42,553 nt of DNA from a virus. A model generated the notes under the pieces. That model was not told the origin of the DNA, searched no databases, and worked only from the letters and a program-made list of their open reading frames with translations. The position numbers were made by a program, and so were the translations under genes. Where the stretch lies: positions 1 to 42,553 of IMG/VR virus record IMGVR_UViG_3300032322_001268; one strand, written 5' to 3'. Each line of letters begins with the position of its first letter. Positions within the stretch are counted from its first letter, which is position 1. Positions 29,625-36,466 of this stretch are shown here, one piece after another.

Positions 29625-29914
29625 GTGTCGGGATCCTTGCTGGCGGCCATGGCTCGCCGGTAGACGAACTCGGAGGCCTCGATTGACGGGAAACGGGGTC
29701 GGATGATGGGCTCGAGGACGGCCAGAGCGCCGTTCACGTCGCCCCGCAGCAGGCACTGGTAAACCAGCTCCAAGCCGTCCAGCGGGACGTCCTCGCCCCG
29801 ATGGCGAAGCTCCTCGAGCAGGTCTTCGGTGTCGATCTCGCCAAGCAGATCATCGACATCCACCTCGACATTGACCTCGCCCACATGGGCGGTCGTGGAT
29901 AGGGTGCGGCCCAT
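29621..29914 (-). CDS. 97-aa accessory protein
   Basis: Begins MGRTLSTTAHVGEVNVEVDVDDLLG, then an acidic helical part (EIDTEDLLEELRHRGEDVP) and YQCLLRGDVNGALAVLEPIIRP. The DVDDLLxEIDTEDLLEELxxR pattern is common in alphaproteobacterial phages (from memory). Starts at ATG 29914, which shares one base with the upstream stop (TGATG); GTG 29917 is the alternative. Confidence 0.6.
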   Translation of the reverse strand: MGRTLSTTAHVGEVNVEVDVDDLLGEIDTEDLLEELRHRGEDVPLDGLELVYQCLLRGDVNGALAVLEPIIRPRFPSIEASEFVYRRAMAASKDPDT

Positions 29915-30183
29915 CACGCACCCTCCATCGCGCTGTAGATGTCGCTGCGGACGCTGTCCAATTGCTCGAGAATGGCAACCATGGCCTCGGCGTAGGCCAT
30001 ACGGTCGGCATGAGACGCATCATGGGGAGCGGCGAGGTGCTGGTAGTTGCGACCGTTCAGGACGTCGCCCATGAGCAGCCTGCGGGCGTTGCCGACGGCC
30101 TCCATGGCGTCGGTGAAGCTGTCGATGACGGCCTGAAAATCTTTGGCAGTATTGCCGTTGAGGTTGGGGCGGGCGTTGATCAT
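29914..30183 (-). CDS. 89-aa helical accessory protein
   Basis: Begins MINARPNLNGNTAKDFQAVIDSF; all-helical, with AMEAVGNARRLLMGDVLNGRNYQHL and AYAEAMVAILEQLDSVRSDIYSAMEG. GGAG seven bases upstream selects ATG 30183. Not recognised. Confidence 0.62.
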   Translation of the reverse strand: MINARPNLNGNTAKDFQAVIDSFTDAMEAVGNARRLLMGDVLNGRNYQHLAAPHDASHADRMAYAEAMVAILEQLDSVRSDIYSAMEGA

Positions 30184-30215
30184 GATGGTCTCCAATGGTT
30201 TGAGGGGAAGAAGGG

Positions 30216-30233
30216 GAGGGGCCGAAGCCCCTC
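30216..30233 (-). terminator. Weak intercistronic terminator-like hairpin
   Basis: GAGGGGC-CGAA-GCCCCTC stem (30216-30233), followed on the minus strand by TTCTTCCCC. The poor U-run suggests partial termination between the 123-residue and 89-residue genes. Confidence 0.45.
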
Positions 30234-30234
30234 C

Positions 30235-30606
30235 TCAAAGGTCGATCACTTCGATGGTGACGGCGGCACGCTTGCGGGCGGTGATGTCTGCGTTGTGGGC
30301 CTTCAGGAAGGCCAGAGCCGCTCTGTCACCTTTGCCAGTCCAACCGTAATACTTGCGAGCCTGCTCTGCGTGGTAACCCGGCATTGCGCGGCCAGTGTAG
30401 GCATAGCCAAGGTGATCAACGCCCGGCACCTTGGTGTTGCGAAGGTTGCCCTCGGCGGTCTTCTGCGCCTTGAGGCGGTCGAGGCTGTGGCCGGAATTGA
30501 TCACTTGGCCCGTTGCGCGGTCGATGATGGCCCATGCGGCCTTGACGGCGCGGTCGCCCTTGTAGGTGTCGGTGAAGCCGTTCGAGAAGGTTGCGACGAT
30601 ATTCAT
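30235..30606 (-). CDS. 123-aa accessory protein
   Basis: Begins MNIVATFSNGFTDTYKGDR, then AVKAAWAIIDRATGQVINSGHSLD and a middle YAYTGRAMPGYHAEQARKYYGW, ending AVTIEVIDL. Not recognised. The leader is cassette A: promoter, hairpin and GGAGACTGAC before the ATG. Confidence 0.62.
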   Translation of the reverse strand: MNIVATFSNGFTDTYKGDRAVKAAWAIIDRATGQVINSGHSLDRLKAQKTAEGNLRNTKVPGVDHLGYAYTGRAMPGYHAEQARKYYGWTGKGDRAALAFLKAHNADITARKRAAVTIEVIDL

Positions 30607-30624
30607 GTCAGTCTCCAAGCAATG

Positions 30625-30674
30625 GGGCGGGATTGCCCTGAACCCTTTTCAGCACATTCTTAGTTTTGAGTCTA
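30625..30674 (-). promoter_or_regulatory. Promoter-leader cassette A
   Basis: Reading leftward: -35 TAGACT (30674-30669), 17-base spacer, -10 position TGAAAA (30651-30646), then hairpin GGGC-AATCCC-GCCC (30638-30625) and GGAGAC six bases before the ATG. The spacer holds CTAAGAAT (30663-30656), the reverse of the box in cassettes B and C. A GANTC (30668-30672) overlaps the -35. Confidence 0.55.
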
Positions 30675-30701
30675 CAAAAAAAGAAGGGGCCGAAGCCCCT
30701 T
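30675..30701 (-). terminator. Terminator after the 158-aa gene
   Basis: AAGGGGC (30684-30690) with GCCCCTT (30695-30701), TTCG loop on the transcript, followed by CTTTTTTTG. It begins at the last base of the gene's 3' side. Confidence 0.85.
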
Positions 30702-31178
30702 TTATGCCGCCCGCTTGCGGACAGTGCCCGTGGCCGTGAGGGTGTCCTGATAGGCCAGCGCCTCGGCGACCAGCCGGGCCTTTTCTTCGCCCGCCGGAAT
30801 CAGCTTGACCGGGTAGCCTGCCTGCGCGCCGTATTCCTTACCGCTGGTGCTCTTGAAATTGTGGTGCATGATCGGCTCCCACACGCCGTTCTTGAGGTAA
30901 GAGCCGCTCTGCGCGACCGGCAGGATCTCGGCGACCGTGAACTTGGCCATGCCGTTGTCGATGCGCTGGCCGACCCGCACGTCCTGCGGCAGCAGCTTCA
31001 GGCTCTCGACGTAGAACATCTTGGCGGCCTTGCCGCGCTTCGTGTACTGCTGCTTCTCGCCGTTGCAGCCGTAGCAGCGCGAACCGTCGATCTGGTTGTA
31101 GCTGTACTGACCAGAGCCGTGGCAACGCGAGCAGATCTTGACTTCAAAACCAAGGGGAGAGGTCAGTTCGTAAGTCAT
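30702..31178 (-). CDS. 158-aa protein with DnaJ-like zinc motif
   Basis: Residues 16-38 carry C16-x2-C19-x15-C35-x2-C38 (CSRCHGSGQY and CYGCNG), like one unit of the DnaJ zinc domain CxxCxGxG. The rest (MFYVESLKLLPQDVRVGQRI ... FTVAEILPVAQSG ... YPVKLIPAGEE) is beta-rich and looks like a small SH3-type or barrel domain. It may bind RNA, DNA or a host chaperone; function unknown. GGAGACTGAC precedes ATG 31178 within leader cassette B. Confidence 0.68.
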   Translation of the reverse strand: MTYELTSPLGFEVKICSRCHGSGQYSYNQIDGSRCYGCNGEKQQYTKRGKAAKMFYVESLKLLPQDVRVGQRIDNGMAKFTVAEILPVAQSGSYLKNGVWEPIMHHNFKSTSGKEYGAQAGYPVKLIPAGEEKARLVAEALAYQDTLTATGTVRKRAA

Positions 31179-31195
31179 GTCAGTCTCCATGCAAG

Positions 31196-31246
31196 GGGCG
31201 TGATTGCCCGTGCCCCTCTTATGACAGAAACTAAGAATTGAGTCTA
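31196..31246 (-). promoter_or_regulatory. Promoter-leader cassette B
   Basis: Reading leftward: -35 TAGACT (31246-31241), 17-base spacer containing ATTCTTAG (31238-31231), -10 CATAAG (31223-31218), hairpin GGGC-AATCAC-GCCC (31209-31196), then GGAGACTGAC before the ATG. A GANTC (31240-31244) overlaps the -35. Confidence 0.62.
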
Positions 31247-31273
31247 CAAAAAAAGAAGGGGCCGAAGCCCCTT
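31247..31273 (-). terminator. Terminator after the 127-aa gene
   Basis: AAGGGGC (31256-31262) with GCCCCTT (31267-31273), TTCG loop, then CTTTTTTTG on the minus strand. It is nearly identical to the terminator at 30675-30701. Confidence 0.85.
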
Positions 31274-31275
31274 GC

Positions 31276-31659
31276 TCAAAATTTCGGGAACACCGCGTCG
31301 ATCCCCGCCGCAAACAGCATTCGTTCCAGTGGTTTGATCTGCCTCAGCATCAACCGAGCCTCGCGGATCTCGGCGGACGTCCCGAAATTTAACTGGTCCT
31401 TCAGCTTGGCAGGCATAATCGAACCCTCGACCGCGTCGATCAGGATGTCGAGATCCAATTGATCCCGGATGGTCACGCGCTGATCCAGCGCCATGTCCCG
31501 AATCCGATCCCAGATCTCTGTGTTGTCGGGCTCCGGCCGGTCGTCGCCCTCCTCATGATCGGTCAGGGCGTTCACAATGGCGCAGGGGGCGTCCAGCCGG
31601 TCGAAGACCAGCGGCCACTGGGTGCTGGTGAAATTGATGACAATCGGGAACTTGTTCAT
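31276..31659 (-). CDS. 127-aa accessory protein
   Basis: Begins MNKFPIVINFTSTQWPLVFDRLDAP, with an acidic loop (DHEEGDDRPEPDNTEIWD) and helical C-terminal half (RIRDMALDQRVTIRDQLDLDILIDAVEG). Not recognised. Overlaps the upstream stop as ATGA. Confidence 0.6.
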   Translation of the reverse strand: MNKFPIVINFTSTQWPLVFDRLDAPCAIVNALTDHEEGDDRPEPDNTEIWDRIRDMALDQRVTIRDQLDLDILIDAVEGSIMPAKLKDQLNFGTSAEIREARLMLRQIKPLERMLFAAGIDAVFPKF

Positions 31660-32117
31660 GCAGTCCTCTCCATTGGCTCCTTCGGGCGAGGGCCACCCCC
31701 CAGTGCGTGGGCCGTCCACGCCGTCAGGATCGGAGACAGTTCCGGCTGGGAGCGGGCGACACCCAGCAGACGGTCGGCGCTGGCCTTGCCTGCCCGGTAC
31801 GCGCCCGGATCGTCGGAGTATTCGTGGTTCCAGTCGTGGTTGGCGCACATGAGGTGGAACTCCTGCGGGCTGACCTTCTCGGACCGACCGGCGGCGGGGG
31901 CCAGACCGGGCGCGGGAGGCTGATCGGCGGCGGGGGATGACCGGCGCTTCATCTCGGCCTTGATGGCCTTCCAGCGGTCCTGCAGCGCCGCGTGCTTCGG
32001 GCGGTAGGATTCGTCCCCCGCCTGCACCATGGCCTTCGCCTGCTTCCCGTCTTGCTCGACGTTCATCAGCATCGTCTGCAACTGGTAATCGTTAAACTTG
32101 CTCAGGTTGTCATTCAT
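31656..32117 (-). CDS. 153-aa accessory protein
   Basis: Begins MNDNLSKFNDYQLQTMLMN; helical N-terminal half, an Ala/Pro linker (SSPAADQPPAPGLAPAAGR), and a C-terminal MCANHDWNHEYSDDPGAYRAGKASADRL. The C-terminal piece (W..DP..Y..G) is a small recurring phage motif of unknown function. It overlaps its upstream neighbour by eight bases. Confidence 0.6.
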   Translation of the reverse strand: MNDNLSKFNDYQLQTMLMNVEQDGKQAKAMVQAGDESYRPKHAALQDRWKAIKAEMKRRSSPAADQPPAPGLAPAAGRSEKVSPQEFHLMCANHDWNHEYSDDPGAYRAGKASADRLLGVARSQPELSPILTAWTAHALGGGPRPKEPMERTA

Positions 32118-32289
32118 GGTCGGATCCCTTCTCTTCGTTGTACATCAGCCCGAGGTGGGCCAGTTCGGCCATCATGCCGGTAGGCGGCCACGAGATCTCG
32201 TCGGTGACGGGGTCGCGGCGGATGTGGTGAGCCTGCTCCAGCCGGTCGTAATCGGGGCGCAGGTGGGCGCAGGGTTCGTTACGCCGCAT
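32110..32289 (-). CDS. 59-aa accessory protein
   Basis: Begins MRRNEPCAHLRPDYDRLEQAHH, then DPVTDEISWPPTGMMAELAHLGLMYNE. The MRRNEPCAHxRPDYDxxE opening is typical of a small phage protein of unknown function (from memory). The ATG follows two bases after the upstream TGA. Confidence 0.6.
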   Translation of the reverse strand: MRRNEPCAHLRPDYDRLEQAHHIRRDPVTDEISWPPTGMMAELAHLGLMYNEEKGSDHE

Positions 32290-32291
32290 GA

Positions 32292-32444
32292 TCACTCCCC
32301 CACCGGAATGTAGAGGGCGTAGAGGCCGGTCGAGAACTCGAACACGATGTCCATGTCCTCTTCGTCGTACACGCCGATCCAGAGCAGGAGCGCGTCGATG
32401 GCGGCTTCGCGGGTCTTGTGGATGCTGATCTTGAACTTGCTCAT
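32292..32444 (-). CDS. 50-aa protein, first gene of cassette C
   Basis: Reads MSKFKISIHKTREAAIDALL, then WIGVYDEEDMDIVFEFSTGLYALYIPVGE. GGAG seven bases upstream and the promoter-leader cassette immediately in front support it. Acidic C-terminal half; function unknown. Its small size is typical of phage host-takeover proteins, but there is no direct evidence. Confidence 0.58.
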   Translation of the reverse strand: MSKFKISIHKTREAAIDALLLWIGVYDEEDMDIVFEFSTGLYALYIPVGE

Positions 32445-32459
32445 GTTGGGCTCCATTGG

Positions 32460-32511
32460 CGGGCTTGATTGCCCGTGCCATTCTTATGGCAAATCTAAGA
32501 ATTGGCGTCAA
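32460..32511 (-). promoter_or_regulatory. Promoter-leader cassette C
   Basis: Reading leftward: -35 TTGACG (32511-32506), 17-base spacer with ATTCTTAG (32502-32495), -10 CATAAG (32488-32483), hairpin CGGGC-AATCAA-GCCCG (32475-32460), then GGAG. The -35 overlaps the last codon and stop of the primase-helicase gene. This is the best match to a sigma-70-type promoter in the family. Confidence 0.68.
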
Positions 32512-34928
32512 CCACTTTTCTTAGCTCTCTTGTAAATGATAAGCGGATGCCCGCCCTTCCGGGGGATCGACTTTTTTTGCTCGATGTCGCCAGACTCCAG
32601 GGCCATCTTGAGCATATCCTCCAGTTCCTTTGCCTTCACCGCGCCGCGCAGGCGCTGCAGTAGATCGCGCCGGGTGAGGCCGCCCGAGGCCGCGTTCTCG
32701 ACCATGCGGATGATGCGGTTGTACATTTTCTGATGCTCGTTCTCGGCCATGTAATCGATGGCCGATGCCGCCATGTTCTGGGCGCTCCACAGGGCGACGT
32801 CCCTGCCCCATTCCATGTCCTCGCGAATCACCTCCATGCGACCACAGCCCCACGCCACGATGCTGGCGATGCGGACGGCGATCTCGGCGGTGCGGGCGAA
32901 GAACGGCTCCATGTGCCTGTCCTGCGAGATCTCCTCGACCTTCCTTACCATGTCCTGATAGACCGGCCTGCCACCGTTCCAGACCATGTCCTTCAGGATC
33001 CGTGGGGCGTTCAGCGGCATGTCCTTCTGGGCGGGGTCAAGAGCCATGGCGGCGTTGAAGGCATGCACGATCTTCAGGGCCAGATCCTGCGGCACGTCAC
33101 CAGCATGCTGGGGCTCGACCTCTGCGGGCTTGATGTTGGTTGAGAAGACCAGAAACCGGTTCAGGAAGCCGTTCCGGATGTCGGCGCTCTGCAGGCTCTC
33201 GAAATACTCCTCCGCCGTGCTGACGCCGTAGATCGACATGGCGGGGCGCTGGATCTCGACCGACGCCCGCCCGGCCCATTCCGGGGTCATGTAATCGCCA
33301 AAACTGATGCCCCAGATCGACCGCAAGATTTTGCTGATACCCTGCTCGTGGGTCGAAGAGTTCTTGCTGTTGAGCTTCCGGAGGAAGGCCCCGAACTCGT
33401 CCATGCCGCAGACGGACAGGGCCTGCCGCTGCAGGTAGTTGATGATCGAGGACATGCTCATGAACTCCGATGGCCCAACCAGATAGCCGCAGGTGCTGGC
33501 CTTCAGCAGCTTCCCAATGGCCTGCAGGGGGTGATCCTTGCCCGCCCCTGACGGTGCCAGACCGACGATGTAGAGGTGGCTGCCTGACCGCGTAGGGCCA
33601 CGCACGCCCGCCCCCATGAGGGTGCCCACGATGGTCAGGGCGGCCCCCAGCGCCAGCAGGCGCGACGGGCGACGGGCACCACCGACAATCCAGTCCATGA
33701 TGTCGCCCACAAGCCCCTGCGGGTTCAGCAGGTGCTGCGGAAACTCCCGAAGCATGGCTTCCGTCTGCGGCGCGGCCTTCGGGGGCTCCGGGGCATACTC
33801 TTCCGAATTTTCGGCTGGCTCCTCTTCGGCGGCCTCTTCCGGTTTTTGCTCTTTTTCCTGAATGAATTCCGCGTCCTCCATGGCGGAGCTGACCGGCTCT
33901 TCGGCTGGTGCCGAATTTTCGGGAGAGTTTTCACCCCTGTTTTCACCCCCGTTTTCACCCTCCATGCGGATGGGTGGGACGCTGAACTTGACCTCCTGAA
34001 TCAGGTTCACGCGGGTGCCCAGCCACCGCACGGCGTCGTCCAGATCGACGCTCAGGGCCTGCATGACCAGATTGATGGCGGTGTACCGGTCGCCCGTCCC
34101 GAAATCCCGCGCGCCCAGATTCGGAGCGATGGACAGGTTGGGGCTGCGCTGGCTGAGATCCCTGCCGGTTGAGGATGGCCGCCACCATGCGACCGCCTTG
34201 TAGTGCCCGTTGCCCTCCCGGCGGCACTTGGGCAGGTTCAGATCCGGCACCCACATGTCGAGGTTCGCGTAGGCGGTGTTGTTCAACAGCCGCCAGAACT
34301 TGTCGTCGCCCGGCTCGACCGGCTGGAACGGCGTCTCGACCGGCTTCACCGGCTTCTTCGTGAGCGCCTCGACGGTGTCCATGAACCGCTCGAGATCGTC
34401 CTCGGTCAGCACCGGCAGATCCTTCGCCGGGGTGTTCAGCAGGGTGCTGGCGGTCGTCCAGATGTAGGGCTTGCCGGTGTCCGGATGGATCGATGGCGGA
34501 ATCACCGTCTGCCGGGTATCGGTCAGAAGCTCCACGATGGGCGTTCGGAAGCCCTTCGTGCCGACCGGCGCGAGATAGAACGACGAATGCCCGCGACGCC
34601 CTTTCTTGCGCACCGGCGAGTAGGGTAGGGCCGCCTCGAGCTCCTGCAGGATGTCATAGTCGTCGGTGTCGAAATCGATGACCACGAGGATGTATTGGGG
34701 CGTGGCGCTCGTGCCGGTGACGATGCCGACGTTGCCGTCCGGCCAGTTCGACCAGACCTTGACCAGAAAATCCTTCGGCTGCTCGTGACGGAATTTTTGC
34801 CAGCCCGTCATGGGCCGCCATTTCCCGCCACGGAACTCCGATGGAGCCTTGCTGTCCGGCGCAATGGGGAGCGGGTGATAGCCGTTGGCCATCAGCGCCG
34901 CGATCACAGTGGAGAGAGGGGATGTCAT
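32508..34928 (-). CDS. Prim-pol / DUF3987 primase-helicase (806 aa)
   Basis: The N-terminal bifunctional primase-polymerase domain shows VVIDFDTDD (82-90, metal-binding acidic pair), GHSSFYLA (113-120) and IPPSIHPDTGKPYIW (143-157), in the order of PF09250. An acidic Glu/Pro-rich linker (about 322-395) includes three GEN repeats. The C-terminal DUF3987 region has a Walker A-like LAPSGAGKDH (457-466) and a Walker B VCGMDEF (506-512), then a helical AAA-like segment. It would prime and unwind phage DNA. It is followed by cassette C; the gene at 34941 is 12 bases upstream. Confidence 0.85.
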   Translation of the reverse strand: MTSPLSTVIAALMANGYHPLPIAPDSKAPSEFRGGKWRPMTGWQKFRHEQPKDFLVKVWSNWPDGNVGIVTGTSATPQYILVVIDFDTDDYDILQELEAALPYSPVRKKGRRGHSSFYLAPVGTKGFRTPIVELLTDTRQTVIPPSIHPDTGKPYIWTTASTLLNTPAKDLPVLTEDDLERFMDTVEALTKKPVKPVETPFQPVEPGDDKFWRLLNNTAYANLDMWVPDLNLPKCRREGNGHYKAVAWWRPSSTGRDLSQRSPNLSIAPNLGARDFGTGDRYTAINLVMQALSVDLDDAVRWLGTRVNLIQEVKFSVPPIRMEGENGGENRGENSPENSAPAEEPVSSAMEDAEFIQEKEQKPEEAAEEEPAENSEEYAPEPPKAAPQTEAMLREFPQHLLNPQGLVGDIMDWIVGGARRPSRLLALGAALTIVGTLMGAGVRGPTRSGSHLYIVGLAPSGAGKDHPLQAIGKLLKASTCGYLVGPSEFMSMSSIINYLQRQALSVCGMDEFGAFLRKLNSKNSSTHEQGISKILRSIWGISFGDYMTPEWAGRASVEIQRPAMSIYGVSTAEEYFESLQSADIRNGFLNRFLVFSTNIKPAEVEPQHAGDVPQDLALKIVHAFNAAMALDPAQKDMPLNAPRILKDMVWNGGRPVYQDMVRKVEEISQDRHMEPFFARTAEIAVRIASIVAWGCGRMEVIREDMEWGRDVALWSAQNMAASAIDYMAENEHQKMYNRIIRMVENAASGGLTRRDLLQRLRGAVKAKELEDMLKMALESGDIEQKKSIPRKGGHPLIIYKRAKKSG
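33927..33962. repeat. Three tandem 12-bp units within the primase-helicase linker
   Basis: GTTTTCACCCNN repeated three times, encoding GENxGENxGEN in the acidic linker. Slippage could change linker length between isolates. Confidence 0.8.
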
Positions 34929-34940
34929 ACTACCTGTCCA

Positions 34941-35372
34941 TTAAAACGGGGTGTCGCTCTCGAGCGCGGTGGTCTCTTTCCGCATCTGATTGGAGTATGC
35001 CAAGAAGATCTGAGCGACGACCTTAGATGCTTCGCCGCTCTCGAAGATCTTTGCCACCATGGGATCGAACCGGTCCCCAGTCATGGCATCAAGATCTCGA
35101 ACGCCGCTCTCCCATATCACGCCCATGATGGCGGCGACGAGGCTCCCGATGTTCTGCTCTATGGCGTGATCGAAGGCCATGGCCTCCGCCTTTTCAAGTT
35201 TCGTGGGGTTCATGAGGGCGACCTTCATTCCAAGCCGGGCGTTGCACAGGTTGCACATCCACTGCACGCCGGGGATCGTGCGGGGCTCTACGGTCCCGAC
35301 GTTCCCGGCTGCACGGAAGCAGACTCCGCATATTTGAGGTTCTTCAGACCTCGTCAGGGTAAAGCGAGGCAT
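34941..35372 (-). CDS. Zinc-ribbon protein (143 aa)
   Basis: Starts MPRFTLTRSEEPQICGVCFRAAG and has a second Cys pair in WMCNLCNARLGM, giving CxxC-x~22-CxxC, a zinc ribbon at residues about 15-45. The rest is helical (KAEAMAFDHAIEQNIGSLVAAIM) with an acidic end (ESDTPF) like those of single-strand DNA-binding partners. The start overlaps the GcrA-like gene stop by one base (TGATG). It may help the primase or transcription; unproven. Confidence 0.65.
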   Translation of the reverse strand: MPRFTLTRSEEPQICGVCFRAAGNVGTVEPRTIPGVQWMCNLCNARLGMKVALMNPTKLEKAEAMAFDHAIEQNIGSLVAAIMGVIWESGVRDLDAMTGDRFDPMVAKIFESGEASKVVAQIFLAYSNQMRKETTALESDTPF

Positions 35373-35881
35373 CACCTGACAACACGCAACGACTTCTTGA
35401 TCGGCACCATTGCCTGCACGTAGCACCGGTCGTGATGCTCTGAGCAATACCGAGAGTTCGCCTGTTTCTGTTTGTTGCAGAACAGATGGATCTCATCGTG
35501 GGTGGACGAAACCGCGTAAAGGCAACCGGTCACCGCATCTATCGTGACCAGACCATTACGTGCGGGGCGCGGAATCGGCTTGAAAGCGAAGACATTCGCG
35601 TGGCCCTGAGCCTTGGGTTCGGTCTTTGCAGGCGCGGCCTTTGCAGGTTCACCCTCGTTCGCTGGGGTCGTCGAGGATTTAAGCTGCCGTTTCATGGGCT
35701 TGTAATCTTTTCGGCGCGGCAGATCACCCTTGTACATGAGCCGACTCAATTTGCCCAGAACGGCGTTTCTTGTGAACCTGCAATTGTACTCTTCATTCAG
35801 CAAATGCGCCACTTCCGAAGCCGATTTGCCGTCGCTCCAGAGCTTCGCCGCCACGTCGAGAATTTCCTGTGTCCAAGCCAT
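35372..35881 (-). CDS. gcrA: GcrA-like cell-cycle regulator (169 aa)
   Basis: Residues 1-50 (MAWTQEILDVAAKLWSDGKSASEVAHLLN ... RNAVLGKLSRL) match the GcrA DNA-binding helix-turn-helix (PF07750), with the typical WT...L...GxSAxxIA...TRNAVIGKxxRL. A Lys/Pro/Ala linker follows, and the C-terminus (CNKQKQANSRYCSEHHDRCY) has the RYCxxH ending of GcrA family members. Length is close to cellular GcrA (about 173). Cellular GcrA binds sigma-70 and activates promoters with methylated GANTC. Phage copies are known and may redirect host transcription; here three phage promoters carry GANTC. Confidence 0.85.
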   Translation of the reverse strand: MAWTQEILDVAAKLWSDGKSASEVAHLLNEEYNCRFTRNAVLGKLSRLMYKGDLPRRKDYKPMKRQLKSSTTPANEGEPAKAAPAKTEPKAQGHANVFAFKPIPRPARNGLVTIDAVTGCLYAVSSTHDEIHLFCNKQKQANSRYCSEHHDRCYVQAMVPIKKSLRVVR

Positions 35882-35885
35882 GGAA

Positions 35886-36071
35886 TCACACCTCGTAAAG
35901 ATCAGGGCGAAGCACCCGCACAGGGATCTTGGTGATCTTGGCGACCATGCTCAAATGCCTTTTGGGCACTCTTTTCCACTGGCTGATAGCGCCGGTCGAG
36001 AGGTCGAGCTTCTCCGTCATGCGCAGCTTGCGGCCACGCTTCGCCTCGAACCACTTGATAAGATGTTCCAT
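35886..36071 (-). CDS. Cro/YdaS-like DNA-binding protein (61 aa, start uncertain)
   Basis: The core KLRMTEKLDLSTGAISQWKR is a helix-turn-helix of Cro/YdaS type, followed by VPKRHLSMVAKITKIPVRVLRPDLY, where the phrase V.RPDLY is typical of YdaS/Cro antirepressors. GGAG nine bases before ATG 36071 favours this start; ATG 36095 would add eight residues without a binding site. It is the first leftward gene of the divergent region and probably regulates the two opposed promoters. No partner CI-type repressor is visible in the window. Confidence 0.75.
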   Translation of the reverse strand: MEHLIKWFEAKRGRKLRMTEKLDLSTGAISQWKRVPKRHLSMVAKITKIPVRVLRPDLYEV

Positions 36072-36109
36072 TTTTGATTTCTCCATTTCTGCCATCTGGG
36101 GCCGGGCAA

Positions 36110-36139
36110 ATCTTAGGTGAGGCCGTCCGAAGAAGTCAA
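36110..36139 (-). promoter_or_regulatory. Leftward promoter of the Cro-like/GcrA/primase operon
   Basis: Reading leftward: -35 TTGACT (36139-36134), 18-base spacer, -10 TAAGAT (36115-36110). It faces away from the plus-strand promoter 23 bases to the right. Confidence 0.62.
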
Positions 36140-36161
36140 AGGTAATCTACGAAAAAGGTGG

Positions 36162-36191
36162 TTGACGAGAAACGCGGGGTGAGCGTATGCC
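36162..36191 (+). promoter_or_regulatory. Rightward promoter of the recombination operon
   Basis: -35 TTGACG (36162-36167), 18-base spacer, -10 TATGCC (36186-36191). The block before and at its -35 (GAAAAAGGTGGTTGACG) closely matches that of cassette C on the other strand, so both may answer to one regulator. Confidence 0.58.
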
Positions 36192-36265
36192 TATGCCGTC
36201 GCCCGGAAACGGACCGACTGCGCCGAACACAAGCGCATCATGAACGAGCAAAACGAGGAACGAAA

Positions 36266-36466
36266 ATGAACATCAAGCACGTCATATCTGAGATTTCCGA
36301 GGCGCTGGAAACGGCCTCCAATTATTTCGACGCACGCGCGGACGTCGTCGATGGATCCTACGGGATCCCCGAAGCCAACAAAGAAATGAGCCTGCTGCAG
36401 CAGTGCGAAGCCGCCATAAAGCTGCTCTCCGCGCTCCAGAGCCGTGTGGAGAAGGCAAATGCTTAA
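36266..36466 (+). CDS. 66-aa helical early protein
   Basis: Begins MNIKHVISEISEALETASNYFD; helical, acidic, with MSLLQQCEAAIKLLSALQSRVE at the end. AGGAA eight bases before the ATG. First gene of the rightward operon; overlaps the next by eight bases. Function unknown. Confidence 0.62.
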   Translation: MNIKHVISEISEALETASNYFDARADVVDGSYGIPEANKEMSLLQQCEAAIKLLSALQSRVEKANA

